This document shows, piece after piece, positions 16,625 to 24,547 of a stretch of 34,846 nt of DNA. Source of the DNA: Chitinispirillaceae bacterium (GTDB lineage Bacteria; Fibrobacterota; Chitinivibrionia; Chitinivibrionales; Chitinispirillaceae); NCBI GenBank assembly GCA_016932075.1, contig JAFGDP010000044.1:1-34846 (forward strand). The letters are read 5' to 3'. The translations under genes and the position numbers were made by a program. The notes below the pieces were generated by a model. It was not told the DNA's origin. It searched no databases and worked only from the letters and a program-made list of their open reading frames with translations. Numbering within the stretch: position 1 is the stretch's first letter; each line of letters opens with the position of its first letter.

Positions 16625-16996
16625 CTACGTATACCATCTTCCTCCGCACCCCTTGCACTCCCATACCGTGACCCCGGCAAACCTGATCCTGTCAAAAATC
16701 GACACCTTCTCTTTTCGCCTGATTCCGGTCGAGGTGCAGACAGGGCACTGGCTCTCAAGCAGTCTTTTTAAATTTTCCCTTTTATGCGCGCATTCGGTCG
16801 TGAAGGTTTGGACGATTGCATGAGCAGCAGACAGGTCTTTTCGCTCAACAAACACCCGGTAGTTGATATCGAGTCCGAACATGCGCGGCAGGCCATGCCG
16901 CTTGACCAGAGGCTTCATTCCCGCGGATTCCAGCTTGGTTTTTAATTCGCCGGACTCATCCTCGTTGAGATATTCGGAAACCATGATATAGGACAT
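16625..16996 (-). CDS. DUF2007-like protein with C-terminal zinc ribbon
   Basis: The start at 16996 (MSYIMVSEYLNEDE) is chosen because AGGAAGG lies about nine bases upstream. An ATG at 17017 would overlap that site. The 123 residues fall in two parts. The first 70 resemble the ferredoxin-like DUF2007 fold (a strand, a helix ESGELKTKLESAGMKPLV, and VFVERKDLSAAHAIVQTF). The last 45 carry CPVC and CKGC pairs, a zinc ribbon, ending GGRWYT. Such small proteins are often annotated as putative signal-transducing proteins without proof. It follows the FAD-oxidoreductase gene in the same direction with a 63-base gap and might be co-transcribed with it. Confidence 0.6.
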   Translation of the reverse strand: MSYIMVSEYLNEDESGELKTKLESAGMKPLVKRHGLPRMFGLDINYRVFVERKDLSAAHAIVQTFTTECAHKRENLKRLLESQCPVCTSTGIRRKEKVSIFDRIRFAGVTVWECKGCGGRWYT

Positions 16997-17059
16997 TGGA
17001 CATTTACCTTCCTGCAATGGGATAGACGCGTTTCTAAAGTAACAATGACCAAAGGACAG

Positions 17060-18220
17060 CTAGGTCAGCCTCTCAGCGTTAGCAAAGGATCGGTCCGGGC
17101 ATAATTCCTTGAGCGTTTCTTTATCGCCATCCTGCAGCGTATCCGTTGCCATTCGCGCCAGCAGCGCTCCAACGCCCGGCCCGAGCATGAATCCCTGCCC
17201 GCACATGCCCGCAGCGATAATACACCCGCTCACGCCATTGGCATATCCGATCACCGGTGATCCGTCGGGCGTCATTGGATAGGTGCCGCGCCATACGCGG
17301 CGTACCCTGATTGTTGCGAGGCGCGGCATGACGTCGATCATTCTGCGCGCGGCAACCGGCAAAAAACCGCTGGTTTCACGGCGGTCAGTGCCGGTGATGG
17401 CTGGATCAGGGGTAAAACAGAAAATGATCTGGCCGGTCGCATGCTGGTGAAAATAGCAGTTCTTTACTCCCGCAACGGAACTGCTATCAACGATCATGGG
17501 TCCTAAAAATTTCCTGACCGGCTCGGTAATGAATGCCTCGTGACAATCCGGTGCAATCGGGATAGTTATGCCCGAGGTTCGGGCCAGCAGCGCGGCCTGA
17601 TCCCCGGCGGCATTGATCACCAGTGGCGTGGCATAATCAGCCCTGTCGGTCTGCACGCCGCTGACCGCACCGTGACGCACGATCAGAGTTTCGACATGCT
17701 CGTTAAACCGGAATTGGACACCGAGGGCTGTAGCATGCTCATAAAAAGCGCAGGACGAAAGAAGGGGGGAAGCGCTGCCGTCATGCGGGGAAAAGGTTCC
17801 GCCGATAAGGCCGTTGGGGTTCAACGGGGGAACGATTTTCCGCAGTTCGTCCCTGTCATGCCAGTCAATCTGAAGCCCTGCGGCTTTCTGCTGTACCAGC
17901 AGCTCCTTGAGTTGCAGCGCATGTTCCCGTTCATAGGCAACAAAGACATATCCGCCCTCCTGCCACTCAAGGTCAAACCCGTGCATATGCTTCCAGGTGG
18001 AAAAGATCCGGATGCTTTCCATGCACAGCCTGATTTTCGCCGGAGAGCTGTGGGTGGCCCTGATGCCGCCGATTGCCGCTTTGTTGTTTCCCTGGCCGGG
18101 CGACGCGTGCTGGTCAAGGCAGAGGATATTTTTCATTCCCCTTTCAGCCATAGACATCGCGGCAGGCAGCCCGACGCTCCCTGTGCCGATGACCACAGCA
18201 TCGCACGTCCTGTTCCCCAT
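17060..18220 (-). CDS. FAD-dependent amino-acid dehydrogenase subunit (HcnC/SoxB/glycine-oxidase type)
   Basis: The 386 residues form a DAO-type flavoprotein. They open with CDAVVIGTGSVGLPAAMSMA (Rossmann FAD site), then NNKAAIGGIRATHS, substrate-cap strands, a second FAD contact LVINAAGDQAALLA, and the closing YPMTPDGSPVIGYANGVSGCI and GMCGQGFMLGPGVG. Relatives oxidise glycine, sarcosine, proline or hydroxyproline. In dehydrogenase versions electrons leave through partner iron-sulfur/flavin subunits rather than to oxygen. That fits the neighbour: its ATG follows directly on the TAA of the 713-residue electron-transfer protein (GTGTAAATGG). Substrate cannot be deduced. An imino-acid such as D-proline or hydroxyproline is a reasonable guess from similar anaerobe operons. 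Confidence 0.85.
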   Translation of the reverse strand: MGNRTCDAVVIGTGSVGLPAAMSMAERGMKNILCLDQHASPGQGNNKAAIGGIRATHSSPAKIRLCMESIRIFSTWKHMHGFDLEWQEGGYVFVAYEREHALQLKELLVQQKAAGLQIDWHDRDELRKIVPPLNPNGLIGGTFSPHDGSASPLLSSCAFYEHATALGVQFRFNEHVETLIVRHGAVSGVQTDRADYATPLVINAAGDQAALLARTSGITIPIAPDCHEAFITEPVRKFLGPMIVDSSSVAGVKNCYFHQHATGQIIFCFTPDPAITGTDRRETSGFLPVAARRMIDVMPRLATIRVRRVWRGTYPMTPDGSPVIGYANGVSGCIIAAGMCGQGFMLGPGVGALLARMATDTLQDGDKETLKELCPDRSFANAERLT

Positions 18221-20362
18221 TTACACTTCTCCCTGAAGCGATCCCGGCGCTCTTTCAGACGCATGATCGTCGGAAGCATCCGGTGGTTTTGACAATCCGG
18301 CCAAAATACCGAGCGGAACCTCAACGAACAACGGCCTTCTGGTAAAGCCGGTCACCTCTTCAGGCTTCACCCCTTCTTCCCTGAAGATCTGTCTGATGAG
18401 ATTGGCGCAGGTTTTTCCCCCGCAGCTCCCCATGCCGGCGCGCAGATGCGCCTTGATCTGGTTCATGTCCCGCGCACCTGACCTGATGAGCGCCCGAACG
18501 CTGCCTGCGGTCACCCGCTCGCACCGGCACACGATCTCGTCGTCATCAAAGCGCTGGGTTTTGTGCTCCAGCGGCTCGGTCACCCAGGGCTCCTGCACCC
18601 GTATGCCAGCGATTCTTTTCGCAATGGGAAACGGCGCCTGCACTTTGACAATAAGAACCTTTTTCACGGTCCGCACCGAATCGACGGTGACATTGCCCAG
18701 AACCGTACCTGTGGTGTCAAGTACCGTGACCAGCGTGCCCGCGGTGATCGCATCCCCGGAAAACTCATGCGGTATGCTGACCAGCACGCTGCCGCGCTCC
18801 CGCGCTTTGCGGTAATCGCAGAGCGTTATTGCAAGTCCCGGACATATGGCCACGCACTGTCCGCACCCGCTGCAGGCGTCTCCTGCACCGGGCCTGAACA
18901 CCGGCAGACCGGTGATATCGTCGCCTTCGATAGCGATGCATCCCTTTGGGCATATTGAAGAACAGGGGTTGCACGGGATCTCCTGTGAGCAGTGAAACAC
19001 CGGAAACACGCCGTGCTCAGCGGGCGGGACCTCCTCGAGCGCAACGGCGCCGGGCCTGCTTTTAAGGATATCCGCGGTTTTATGCCACGCCGGCGGCACG
19101 GTCCCGACCGGGCGGCCGAGCGCCGCGGCGATTTCCATACCGCGGATCCTGCCCGTGAGCATTGCCGCCGATGCTTCTGCGATCTCCTCGGTGTCGCCTG
19201 CGGCATATGCCGGAAGCCCGAATTCTTTTGCCTTTTGATAAAACTCATCGACCGGATCAAGCCCCACGGCAACAAGAACCGTGTCGCAGGAAAACGTTTT
19301 TTCGCTGCCGGGGACCGGCTTCCAACCCGGACCGAGCCTGACTATCGTAACGCTTTCGACCTCGTTTCTGCCGTTTGCACTCGCGATCGAATGGCTGGTA
19401 TACACCGGCACTCCCATGCGCACGATCTTGTCCCGGTGCACCTTGTACCCGCCGCATTCAGGAAGCGCCTCGCACAGGCCGACGACCTGCATGCCTGCCT
19501 GAAGCGCATGGTACGCTGCAATAAGGCCAACGTTGCCTCCGCCCACCACAAAAAGTTTGCGGCTCGGCAGCACCAGGTCGCGGTTCACCAGGGTCTGGAA
19601 CGCACCTGCGCCGAACACGCCCGGCAGGCTGTTGCCCTTGAATACAAGGCTTTTTTCCCGCGCACCGGCCGCAACAAGGAGAATGTGGGGACGCACAAGA
19701 ATGTAACGGTTGTCACGAAGGATACCGACCGTGCGGTCCACGAAAACGCCCAATGCCTGGCTCTGTGTCCAAACCCGAATCGGTCCTGAGCTGCGCACCT
19801 CCTTCTCAAGCATTGCTGCAATATCCATGCCCCGCGTTCCTGCGTGGCACGCTTCAATCGAACCGAAAAACTTGTGGGTCTGCAGGATGAGCTTGCCGCC
19901 AAGGCAGTGCTTGTCATCAATAAGAATCGTGTTCACGCCTGCCTTGCCGAGCTCGATTGCCGCGCAGAGTCCTGCCGGGCCTCCGCCAATGATCAGGCAT
20001 TCGGTTTCAACAGTGTCAATCGGATGAAACGGGTGGACAGGCACTGCCTCAGGCAGCGCAGCAATTCCTTCAAGCGGTTCTATTTCCATGCCTTCTTTGA
20101 CCAGGGTCATGCACGACTTTACTGACTGCCCGTTGACCAGGACCGTGCACTGGGAACACTGGCCGTTGGCGCAGAAAATTCCCATGGGAGCGCCGTCCTT
20201 ATGGTGGCGGCCGAATATCCGTATGCCGTGGGCAAACAGCGCGCTCGCAATGGTCTCCCCTTGTCGTGCGAAAAGCTTTTTGCCCTGCCAGGAAAAGGGG
20301 ATGCCCAGCTCGCTCTTTGGGACCGTGAGAATAGGATGCTTTTTTATCCTGAAATCAGGCAT
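18221..20362 (-). CDS. Fused 2Fe-2S / FAD-NAD / 4Fe-4S / BFD electron-transfer subunit of an amino-acid dehydrogenase (HcnAB-like)
   Basis: One 713-residue chain holds parts that are usually separate. Residues about 20-100 are an HcnA-like 2Fe-2S domain (CANGQCSQCTVLVNG and a later Cys). About 118-430 is an HcnB/SoxA-like flavoprotein with two Rossmann sites, IIGGGPAGLCAAIELGKAG for FAD and VVGGGNVGLIAAYHA for NAD. About 455-530 has ferredoxin clusters (CNPCSSICPKGC and CSGCGQCVAICPG). About 610-665 is a BFD-like 2Fe-2S site (CRCE, then CGGKTC). It should carry electrons from the flavoprotein encoded immediately downstream to NAD or a ferredoxin. GGAAG precedes the ATG. The gene is divergent from the protease at 20716. 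Function within the dehydrogenase complex is well supported; the substrate is not. Confidence 0.85.
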   Translation of the reverse strand: MPDFRIKKHPILTVPKSELGIPFSWQGKKLFARQGETIASALFAHGIRIFGRHHKDGAPMGIFCANGQCSQCTVLVNGQSVKSCMTLVKEGMEIEPLEGIAALPEAVPVHPFHPIDTVETECLIIGGGPAGLCAAIELGKAGVNTILIDDKHCLGGKLILQTHKFFGSIEACHAGTRGMDIAAMLEKEVRSSGPIRVWTQSQALGVFVDRTVGILRDNRYILVRPHILLVAAGAREKSLVFKGNSLPGVFGAGAFQTLVNRDLVLPSRKLFVVGGGNVGLIAAYHALQAGMQVVGLCEALPECGGYKVHRDKIVRMGVPVYTSHSIASANGRNEVESVTIVRLGPGWKPVPGSEKTFSCDTVLVAVGLDPVDEFYQKAKEFGLPAYAAGDTEEIAEASAAMLTGRIRGMEIAAALGRPVGTVPPAWHKTADILKSRPGAVALEEVPPAEHGVFPVFHCSQEIPCNPCSSICPKGCIAIEGDDITGLPVFRPGAGDACSGCGQCVAICPGLAITLCDYRKARERGSVLVSIPHEFSGDAITAGTLVTVLDTTGTVLGNVTVDSVRTVKKVLIVKVQAPFPIAKRIAGIRVQEPWVTEPLEHKTQRFDDDEIVCRCERVTAGSVRALIRSGARDMNQIKAHLRAGMGSCGGKTCANLIRQIFREEGVKPEEVTGFTRRPLFVEVPLGILAGLSKPPDASDDHASERAPGSLQGEV

Positions 20363-20450
20363 TGGCTTCCAGATATAAGAGAATATTGCTGAAACAGTGA
20401 AGCATTTTTTAGGGAGAGATACCTTGAAGTATTACACTAAATAGCGTCTG

Positions 20451-20473
20451 TAACAATAAAATAGTTATTGTTA
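20451..20473. promoter_or_regulatory. Perfect nine-base inverted repeat (operator or hairpin)
   Basis: TAACAATAA at 20451-20459 pairs with TTATTGTTA at 20465-20473 about a five-base spacer. It lies about 90 bases upstream of the dehydrogenase operon. It has no T tract on the plus side, so an operator is as likely as a terminator. Confidence 0.45.
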
Positions 20474-20478
20474 TGAAA

Positions 20479-20497
20479 GCTGGCAATTATTGGCAGC
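20479..20497. promoter_or_regulatory. Nineteen-base near-perfect palindrome
   Basis: Eight of nine base pairs match in this dyad (arms GCTGGCAAT and ATTGGCAGC around a central T). It begins six bases after the previous inverted repeat, and its size and symmetry are typical of a dimeric repressor site. Confidence 0.45.
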
Positions 20498-20715
20498 CTG
20501 AAATTGTAAGTTGATAATAAAAAGGGTTTTAAACAGTGCGTGTAGTGATAGTATTGGAGCATCGGAAATGACGATGGATAGAAACGGATAAGCGTTCCAG
20601 GGCAAAGAGCGAAAAATAATAGTCAATGAAATCGATTCATGTTTATACTATATTAATAAAAGATGTATATCGTTAAAATTGTAAACGTCTTCGAACCTGG
20701 GGGGGTAAGATAACA

Positions 20716-22455
20716 ATGATTAGTAAAACCGCCATTGTTATCGGTATGATATGGTCGTGTGTCTTCGTATCATTCGTTGCTAGTGAAGAGCCCATGCTCC
20801 TTAGGCCGATCCTGGATGAAACCGGTAATGAATCGGGACTGTATAATGTAAATCCTGATCCTGATGCAGAGCCGTGGATATCCGGCGGCGGGCGTGCCCT
20901 TACTGCCGAGGAGGACAAATGCATTCCCGAACTGATGCTTCCGGCACAGTACCAGGATCGTGAAACGAATCCTTTGCCGTCCAAAGTGGATAATTCGCTG
21001 ACCAGGTATTTCCCGCCGTTATTTACGCAACGGGGAGCCAGTTGCTGCCAGGCGGCTGGTATCTCCTATATTTTTAGCTACGAGATGTGCAGGATCAGGG
21101 ATCTGGACGCCCAGGACCCGGCAAACATTTTTCCCTATGGTTTCACCTATAATTTTATTAATGGAGGCAGTACCAGCAGCTATTCCAGTTTTTCTGACGG
21201 GTGGACAGCGGCCGGAGAGCTGGGCATACCCGATCTCCAGAGTTATGGCGGACAATTGGAAGGGACGGCAAGCCAGACGAGCTGGGTCAACGGCTACGGC
21301 GTCTATCGCAGGGCCATGAGTAATCGGTATGTAGAATCCTACAGAATTACCTGTACGTCCAATGACGGCATTGAAAGAATGAAGCAGTGGCTCTTTGACC
21401 GCGCCGACGGTTCGAATCCCGGCGGTTGCATAGGATTTCTTGCTTGGACTGATCAGACACGGGATGTGTTGCCGTCATCCTCGCCGGAAGCGGGGCACAC
21501 CTATATCAAGGCCTTTGGCACAACCGGCGGCCACTGTATGACGCTTGTCGGCTACAACGATGACATCACCTATGACCTGAACGGTGACGGTATCCTCTCG
21601 GCGCAGGAACGGGGAGGTTTCTTAATGGTCAACTCCTATGGCGAACGTTTTGGAACCAATGGAAGGGCCTACATTCCCTATTCCCTGTTCCTGAACGGTT
21701 CCATGAAAAGCAGCAGCGTTTACAGCATAACCGTTGTCGAAGAAGCGGTGGAACCCCTGCTGACCTATAGGGTAACCATCACCCATGATAGAAGAAGCGA
21801 CATAGAGATCATTCGCGGCTATTCGACCACTACCAGTGCCACGACACCTTCGCGCACCTATCGGTACCGGGAGTGCTTCAGCAACGGAGGCGCTTTACCC
21901 ATGGAGGGCAGGGGATTGAGCGAAACGATCGAGATGGGTCTTGACGTATCCGAGTTCATCGATGCGATAAACGGGAGAAGAACCAAGTTTTTCCTGCAAA
22001 TAACATCGGAAGGAGGCAGCGGAAAGGTCGATAATTTCTCGGTCATGGATTATACCGGACCGCAGGTGAAGGAGTACAAGTGCTCGGAAACTAATGTGGC
22101 CATCACGACCGGCACCACGACACTCTGGGTGCTCAGTGATAATGAGGTTAATGGCCGCGGTATCGCCATCCGGAGACCCCGGGAGGGCAGATCTTTTTAT
22201 GTCTCACCGCTTACAAGTGGGAAAGCGATCCATTTCAAGTATTCACTGTCTCAGACAAAACGCGCAACCTTCAGAGTAACCACCATTCATGGGCAGAAGG
22301 TCCATGAACGTGTTGTAGACCTTGCGGGCAAACGCGAGCTGGTATGGGATAAAACCGGCAACAACGGACAAAAAGTGTCGGCCGGAAAGTACATTGCCAG
22401 GCTTGAGCTGGCTGATGGCAACGCTTTTTACACACCGGTGCATGTTTTCAGATAA
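20716..22455 (+). CDS. Secreted papain-like (C1) cysteine peptidase with C-terminal FlgD/T9SS-like domain
   Basis: A 579-residue exported protease. The N-terminus has a signal peptide (MISKTAIVIGMIWSCVFVSF, cleavage near SEE). The catalytic domain starts near LPSKVDNSLTRYFPP. Gln105 and Cys111 in QRGASCCQAAG keep papain spacing, His273 lies in GGHCMTLVGY, and Asn306 in VNSYGERFG, where Tyr replaces the usual Trp of NSWG. A perfect EF-hand calcium loop (DLNGDGILSAQE, 287-298) lies between His and Asn. Beta-rich segments follow, and the last 90 residues form a FlgD/T9SS-like Ig domain (FKYSLSQTKRATFRVTTIHG, KVSAGKYIARLEL). Targeting by a type IX-like pathway is inferred. The gene ends before a strong terminator shared with the convergent neighbour. 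Confidence 0.85.
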   Translation: MISKTAIVIGMIWSCVFVSFVASEEPMLLRPILDETGNESGLYNVNPDPDAEPWISGGGRALTAEEDKCIPELMLPAQYQDRETNPLPSKVDNSLTRYFPPLFTQRGASCCQAAGISYIFSYEMCRIRDLDAQDPANIFPYGFTYNFINGGSTSSYSSFSDGWTAAGELGIPDLQSYGGQLEGTASQTSWVNGYGVYRRAMSNRYVESYRITCTSNDGIERMKQWLFDRADGSNPGGCIGFLAWTDQTRDVLPSSSPEAGHTYIKAFGTTGGHCMTLVGYNDDITYDLNGDGILSAQERGGFLMVNSYGERFGTNGRAYIPYSLFLNGSMKSSSVYSITVVEEAVEPLLTYRVTITHDRRSDIEIIRGYSTTTSATTPSRTYRYRECFSNGGALPMEGRGLSETIEMGLDVSEFIDAINGRRTKFFLQITSEGGSGKVDNFSVMDYTGPQVKEYKCSETNVAITTGTTTLWVLSDNEVNGRGIAIRRPREGRSFYVSPLTSGKAIHFKYSLSQTKRATFRVTTIHGQKVHERVVDLAGKRELVWDKTGNNGQKVSAGKYIARLELADGNAFYTPVHVFR

Positions 22456-22472
22456 GTGGACGCTTTTCGCGT

Positions 22473-22515
22473 ATAAACAAGGCCCTGCTCCTTCAAGGAG
22501 CGGGGCCTTGTTTAT
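22473..22515. terminator. Strong bidirectional terminator
   Basis: A 19-pair stem with a TTCAA loop: ATAAACAAGGCCC at 22473-22485 pairs with 22503-22515, and the inner arm continues through one T-G wobble. AT-rich outer arms give U-rich ends in both directions, suiting the convergent genes at 22455 and 22537. Confidence 0.9.
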
Positions 22516-22536
22516 GTAAAACAAACATTTGCTCGT

Positions 22537-24270
22537 TTACGGCCTAACGAACTTTTTATTATAGATCCTATCCTTTTGTGTAAGGCTGACGATAAAGCTA
22601 CTGCTCGAATGCTGTGCCATTCGTGGAATCGTCACGCATGAGGTGTGCGGCTGTATCACGCACTCATACAACAGCCTGCCGTTCATCGCAAACACCCTGA
22701 CCCTGCCTGCGTCATGTGTGTTGCTCAGGCGCAGCACGCCGCCTGTTGAAAGGGTGAATGCAGGCATGCTGTTTCTGGCACGAACCATGGGAATTATATC
22801 GACAGTGAGCGGGGTCATCCTGATATTCAGTGTCGCAGTATCAGCCTGGTTCATCTGACCCATGGTGGTCTGGGCATTGGTATAGGTTTCATAGTTCACC
22901 GCAGCGGCAGTCACGGTGCCGGTGACCCGGTTGATCGGTATTCCGACAATCGCATAATTGCCATTAGTGTCAGTGGAATCAAAGAAGATCAACGTAGTGC
23001 CACTGCCGCTTCCACTGCCCCGTACCTCTAAGACAACCAGCGCACGAATAACGGCATTACCACTTGCAGAGTCAGTGACCCTTCCTTTAAGTACCTTGGT
23101 CCCTTGGCTTGTAGCCTCGAGGTAGAGATTCACCGTGTCCGCGCCGTTCCGCGGCACGGTCCCGCTTCCTGTTCCAGCAGCAAAACCCTGTGCAGATGCG
23201 GTCACAGAAAAGGTTCCTGCGATAATTTCTTCAAATACGACCATACCGTTAGAATCCGTGATGCCGGTGAGCCTTTCGTTATCGTGTATCGCCACCACTG
23301 ACGCGCCGGAAAGCCCGGAAGTGTCTTCCGCATCATACACCCTGACAAGAAGGTCGCCTCTTGGAATTCTGGTGAGCGTGATGTCCACGGTATCAACCTC
23401 TTCTCTGCTTTTCGTAACCGTTACCGACCGTCCGGTATAGCCGGTCGCTGATGCGTTAATGCTGTAGCTCAGTCCCGAGGTGATGTTTTCACTGAAAATA
23501 TACCAGCCGGTCGAGTCGGTGGAGATCGTGTCAATAGGGGTCAGATTGCCGCCTACCGCGGACCGGCGTGAAAGGATCACGGTGGCTCCCCGAATACCCG
23601 GGCCGCTCGACGAATCACTGGCGACTGTTCCAACGATTTCGCTCCTGCGCTCCTGCGCAAGCTCGAAATTCCGGATGATGGGGCTGTTCCCAACCCTCAC
23701 ATTCGTGGCTGTTTTAGGAACATACCCGTCTGCCGAAGCAAGCATCGCATAGGAGCCCGGCTGCACGCTGTCCAAAGCATAGACCCCGTTTTGATCCGTT
23801 ATGGCTGAGTCCAGTTGCCGCGCCACTTGGTCCTGTATTATTATTGCCGGCCGTAAGACAATCAAAGCTCCCTCAATAGGCGATCCTGTAACAGAGTCAG
23901 TGACATTTCCCGAGATCCTCACGCCCGGGACGCGGGGTATCAATTCGATATTCACGCCGATTGCGCTGTTTGAAGAGTCTATGGTCACCCGCTGTGGTGA
24001 GCTGGCATTGTACCCTTCTTTTACAGCCCGGATTTGAAAAACAGCAGGATATCGGGCCGCTGTCACGCTGTCGAACCTGAAGCTGCCGACATTATCGGTC
24101 GTATCAATAGAAGGAGACCGGGCTCCGGTATCTATGGGCGTAAGCGTCACCACCGCGCCTTGTATCAGATTGCCCGCGGTGTCGGTTACCAGTCCGGTCA
24201 CCACCGCTCCATGGACCGCGGCAAAATACGTGGATATGATACCTACAAGAAAGACTGTTTTTTTAAGCAT
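22537..24270 (-). CDS. Exported surface protein with five carboxypeptidase-regulatory-like Ig repeats and C-terminal sorting-like domain
   Basis: The start is ATG 24270 (MLKKTVFLVGII), with AAGGAGG about six bases upstream; the open frame extends 16 residues further without support. The 577 residues comprise a signal peptide ending near VHGAV, then five repeats of about 90-100 residues. Each follows the pattern G-x-V-T-D-S, a loop GAxVxL, TDSNGxYxFxxV and GY (examples GNVTDSVTGSPIEGALIVL and GRVTDSASGNAVIRALVVL). This is the CarboxypepD_reg-like/CnaB-type beta sandwich seen in surface adhesins and outer-membrane proteins. The last 70 residues (LRLSNTHDAGRVRVFAMNGR to KKFVRP) look like a T9SS/FlgD-type domain. 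There is no enzyme domain, so an adhesive or structural role is likely. Repeats are diverged. Confidence 0.8.
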   Translation of the reverse strand: MLKKTVFLVGIISTYFAAVHGAVVTGLVTDTAGNLIQGAVVTLTPIDTGARSPSIDTTDNVGSFRFDSVTAARYPAVFQIRAVKEGYNASSPQRVTIDSSNSAIGVNIELIPRVPGVRISGNVTDSVTGSPIEGALIVLRPAIIIQDQVARQLDSAITDQNGVYALDSVQPGSYAMLASADGYVPKTATNVRVGNSPIIRNFELAQERRSEIVGTVASDSSSGPGIRGATVILSRRSAVGGNLTPIDTISTDSTGWYIFSENITSGLSYSINASATGYTGRSVTVTKSREEVDTVDITLTRIPRGDLLVRVYDAEDTSGLSGASVVAIHDNERLTGITDSNGMVVFEEIIAGTFSVTASAQGFAAGTGSGTVPRNGADTVNLYLEATSQGTKVLKGRVTDSASGNAVIRALVVLEVRGSGSGSGTTLIFFDSTDTNGNYAIVGIPINRVTGTVTAAAVNYETYTNAQTTMGQMNQADTATLNIRMTPLTVDIIPMVRARNSMPAFTLSTGGVLRLSNTHDAGRVRVFAMNGRLLYECVIQPHTSCVTIPRMAQHSSSSFIVSLTQKDRIYNKKFVRP

Positions 24271-24385
24271 CGCACTCCTCCTTCCCCGGCAAAGGTGATT
24301 TTTTTGTAATATAACCACAAATTGGCCAAGGTGTATAAAAATGTTTTAAAATGACCGGGTCCAATACGTGAAAAAATCCTTAATT

Positions 24386-24411
24386 TATGGTTAAAAATTA
24401 TGGTTAAAAAT
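24386..24411. repeat. Two tandem copies of a 13-base AT-rich unit
   Basis: TATGGTTAAAAAT occurs twice without a break (24386-24398 and 24399-24411), and a partial ATGGTT follows. The 277-base gap around it lies between the surface-protein gene, whose promoter must be here, and the end of the polysaccharide operon. Confidence 0.6.
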
Positions 24412-24547
24412 AAAGATGGTTTTGAATAAATTCAAGATACGATGGTAACATACGATCGATCTTCCTGGGTGATAGTGGCTGCATGCAGAGCGGAAAACGC
24501 TCACGCTCATTGGAGGAAAACACTCAGCGCACGTTCGAGCTTCGAAT

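Larger units (their letters stand above)
20363..20715. other. AT-rich divergent intergenic region with two palindromes
   Basis: This 353-base gap separates the dehydrogenase operon (-) from the protease gene (+) and must hold both promoters. It is clearly richer in A and T than its neighbours. Besides the two inverted repeats listed separately, an ATCGAT-centred near-palindrome lies at about 20628-20640, followed by TATACT and TATATT boxes near 20645-20655 that could be a -10 for the protease gene, without a good -35. No open frame or RNA gene was recognised. Confidence 0.5.

Noticed and set aside
16599..16626. AGGAAAAA/TTTTTCCT inverted repeat near the end of the DUF2007-like gene as a terminator
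   Set aside because: The stem is AT-rich with a 12-base loop, overlaps the stop codon and has no following T tract, so it is probably too weak.
21405..21425. GGTTCGAATCC-like T-loop motif suggesting a tRNA
   Set aside because: It lies inside the well-supported protease gene, and the acceptor and anticodon stems of a tRNA cannot be built around it.
24492..24526. Two similar 12-base stretches (GGAAAACGCTCA and GGAAAACACTCA) considered as the start of a CRISPR-like array
   Set aside because: Only two short imperfect copies with a 23-base step, and no further units or cas genes.
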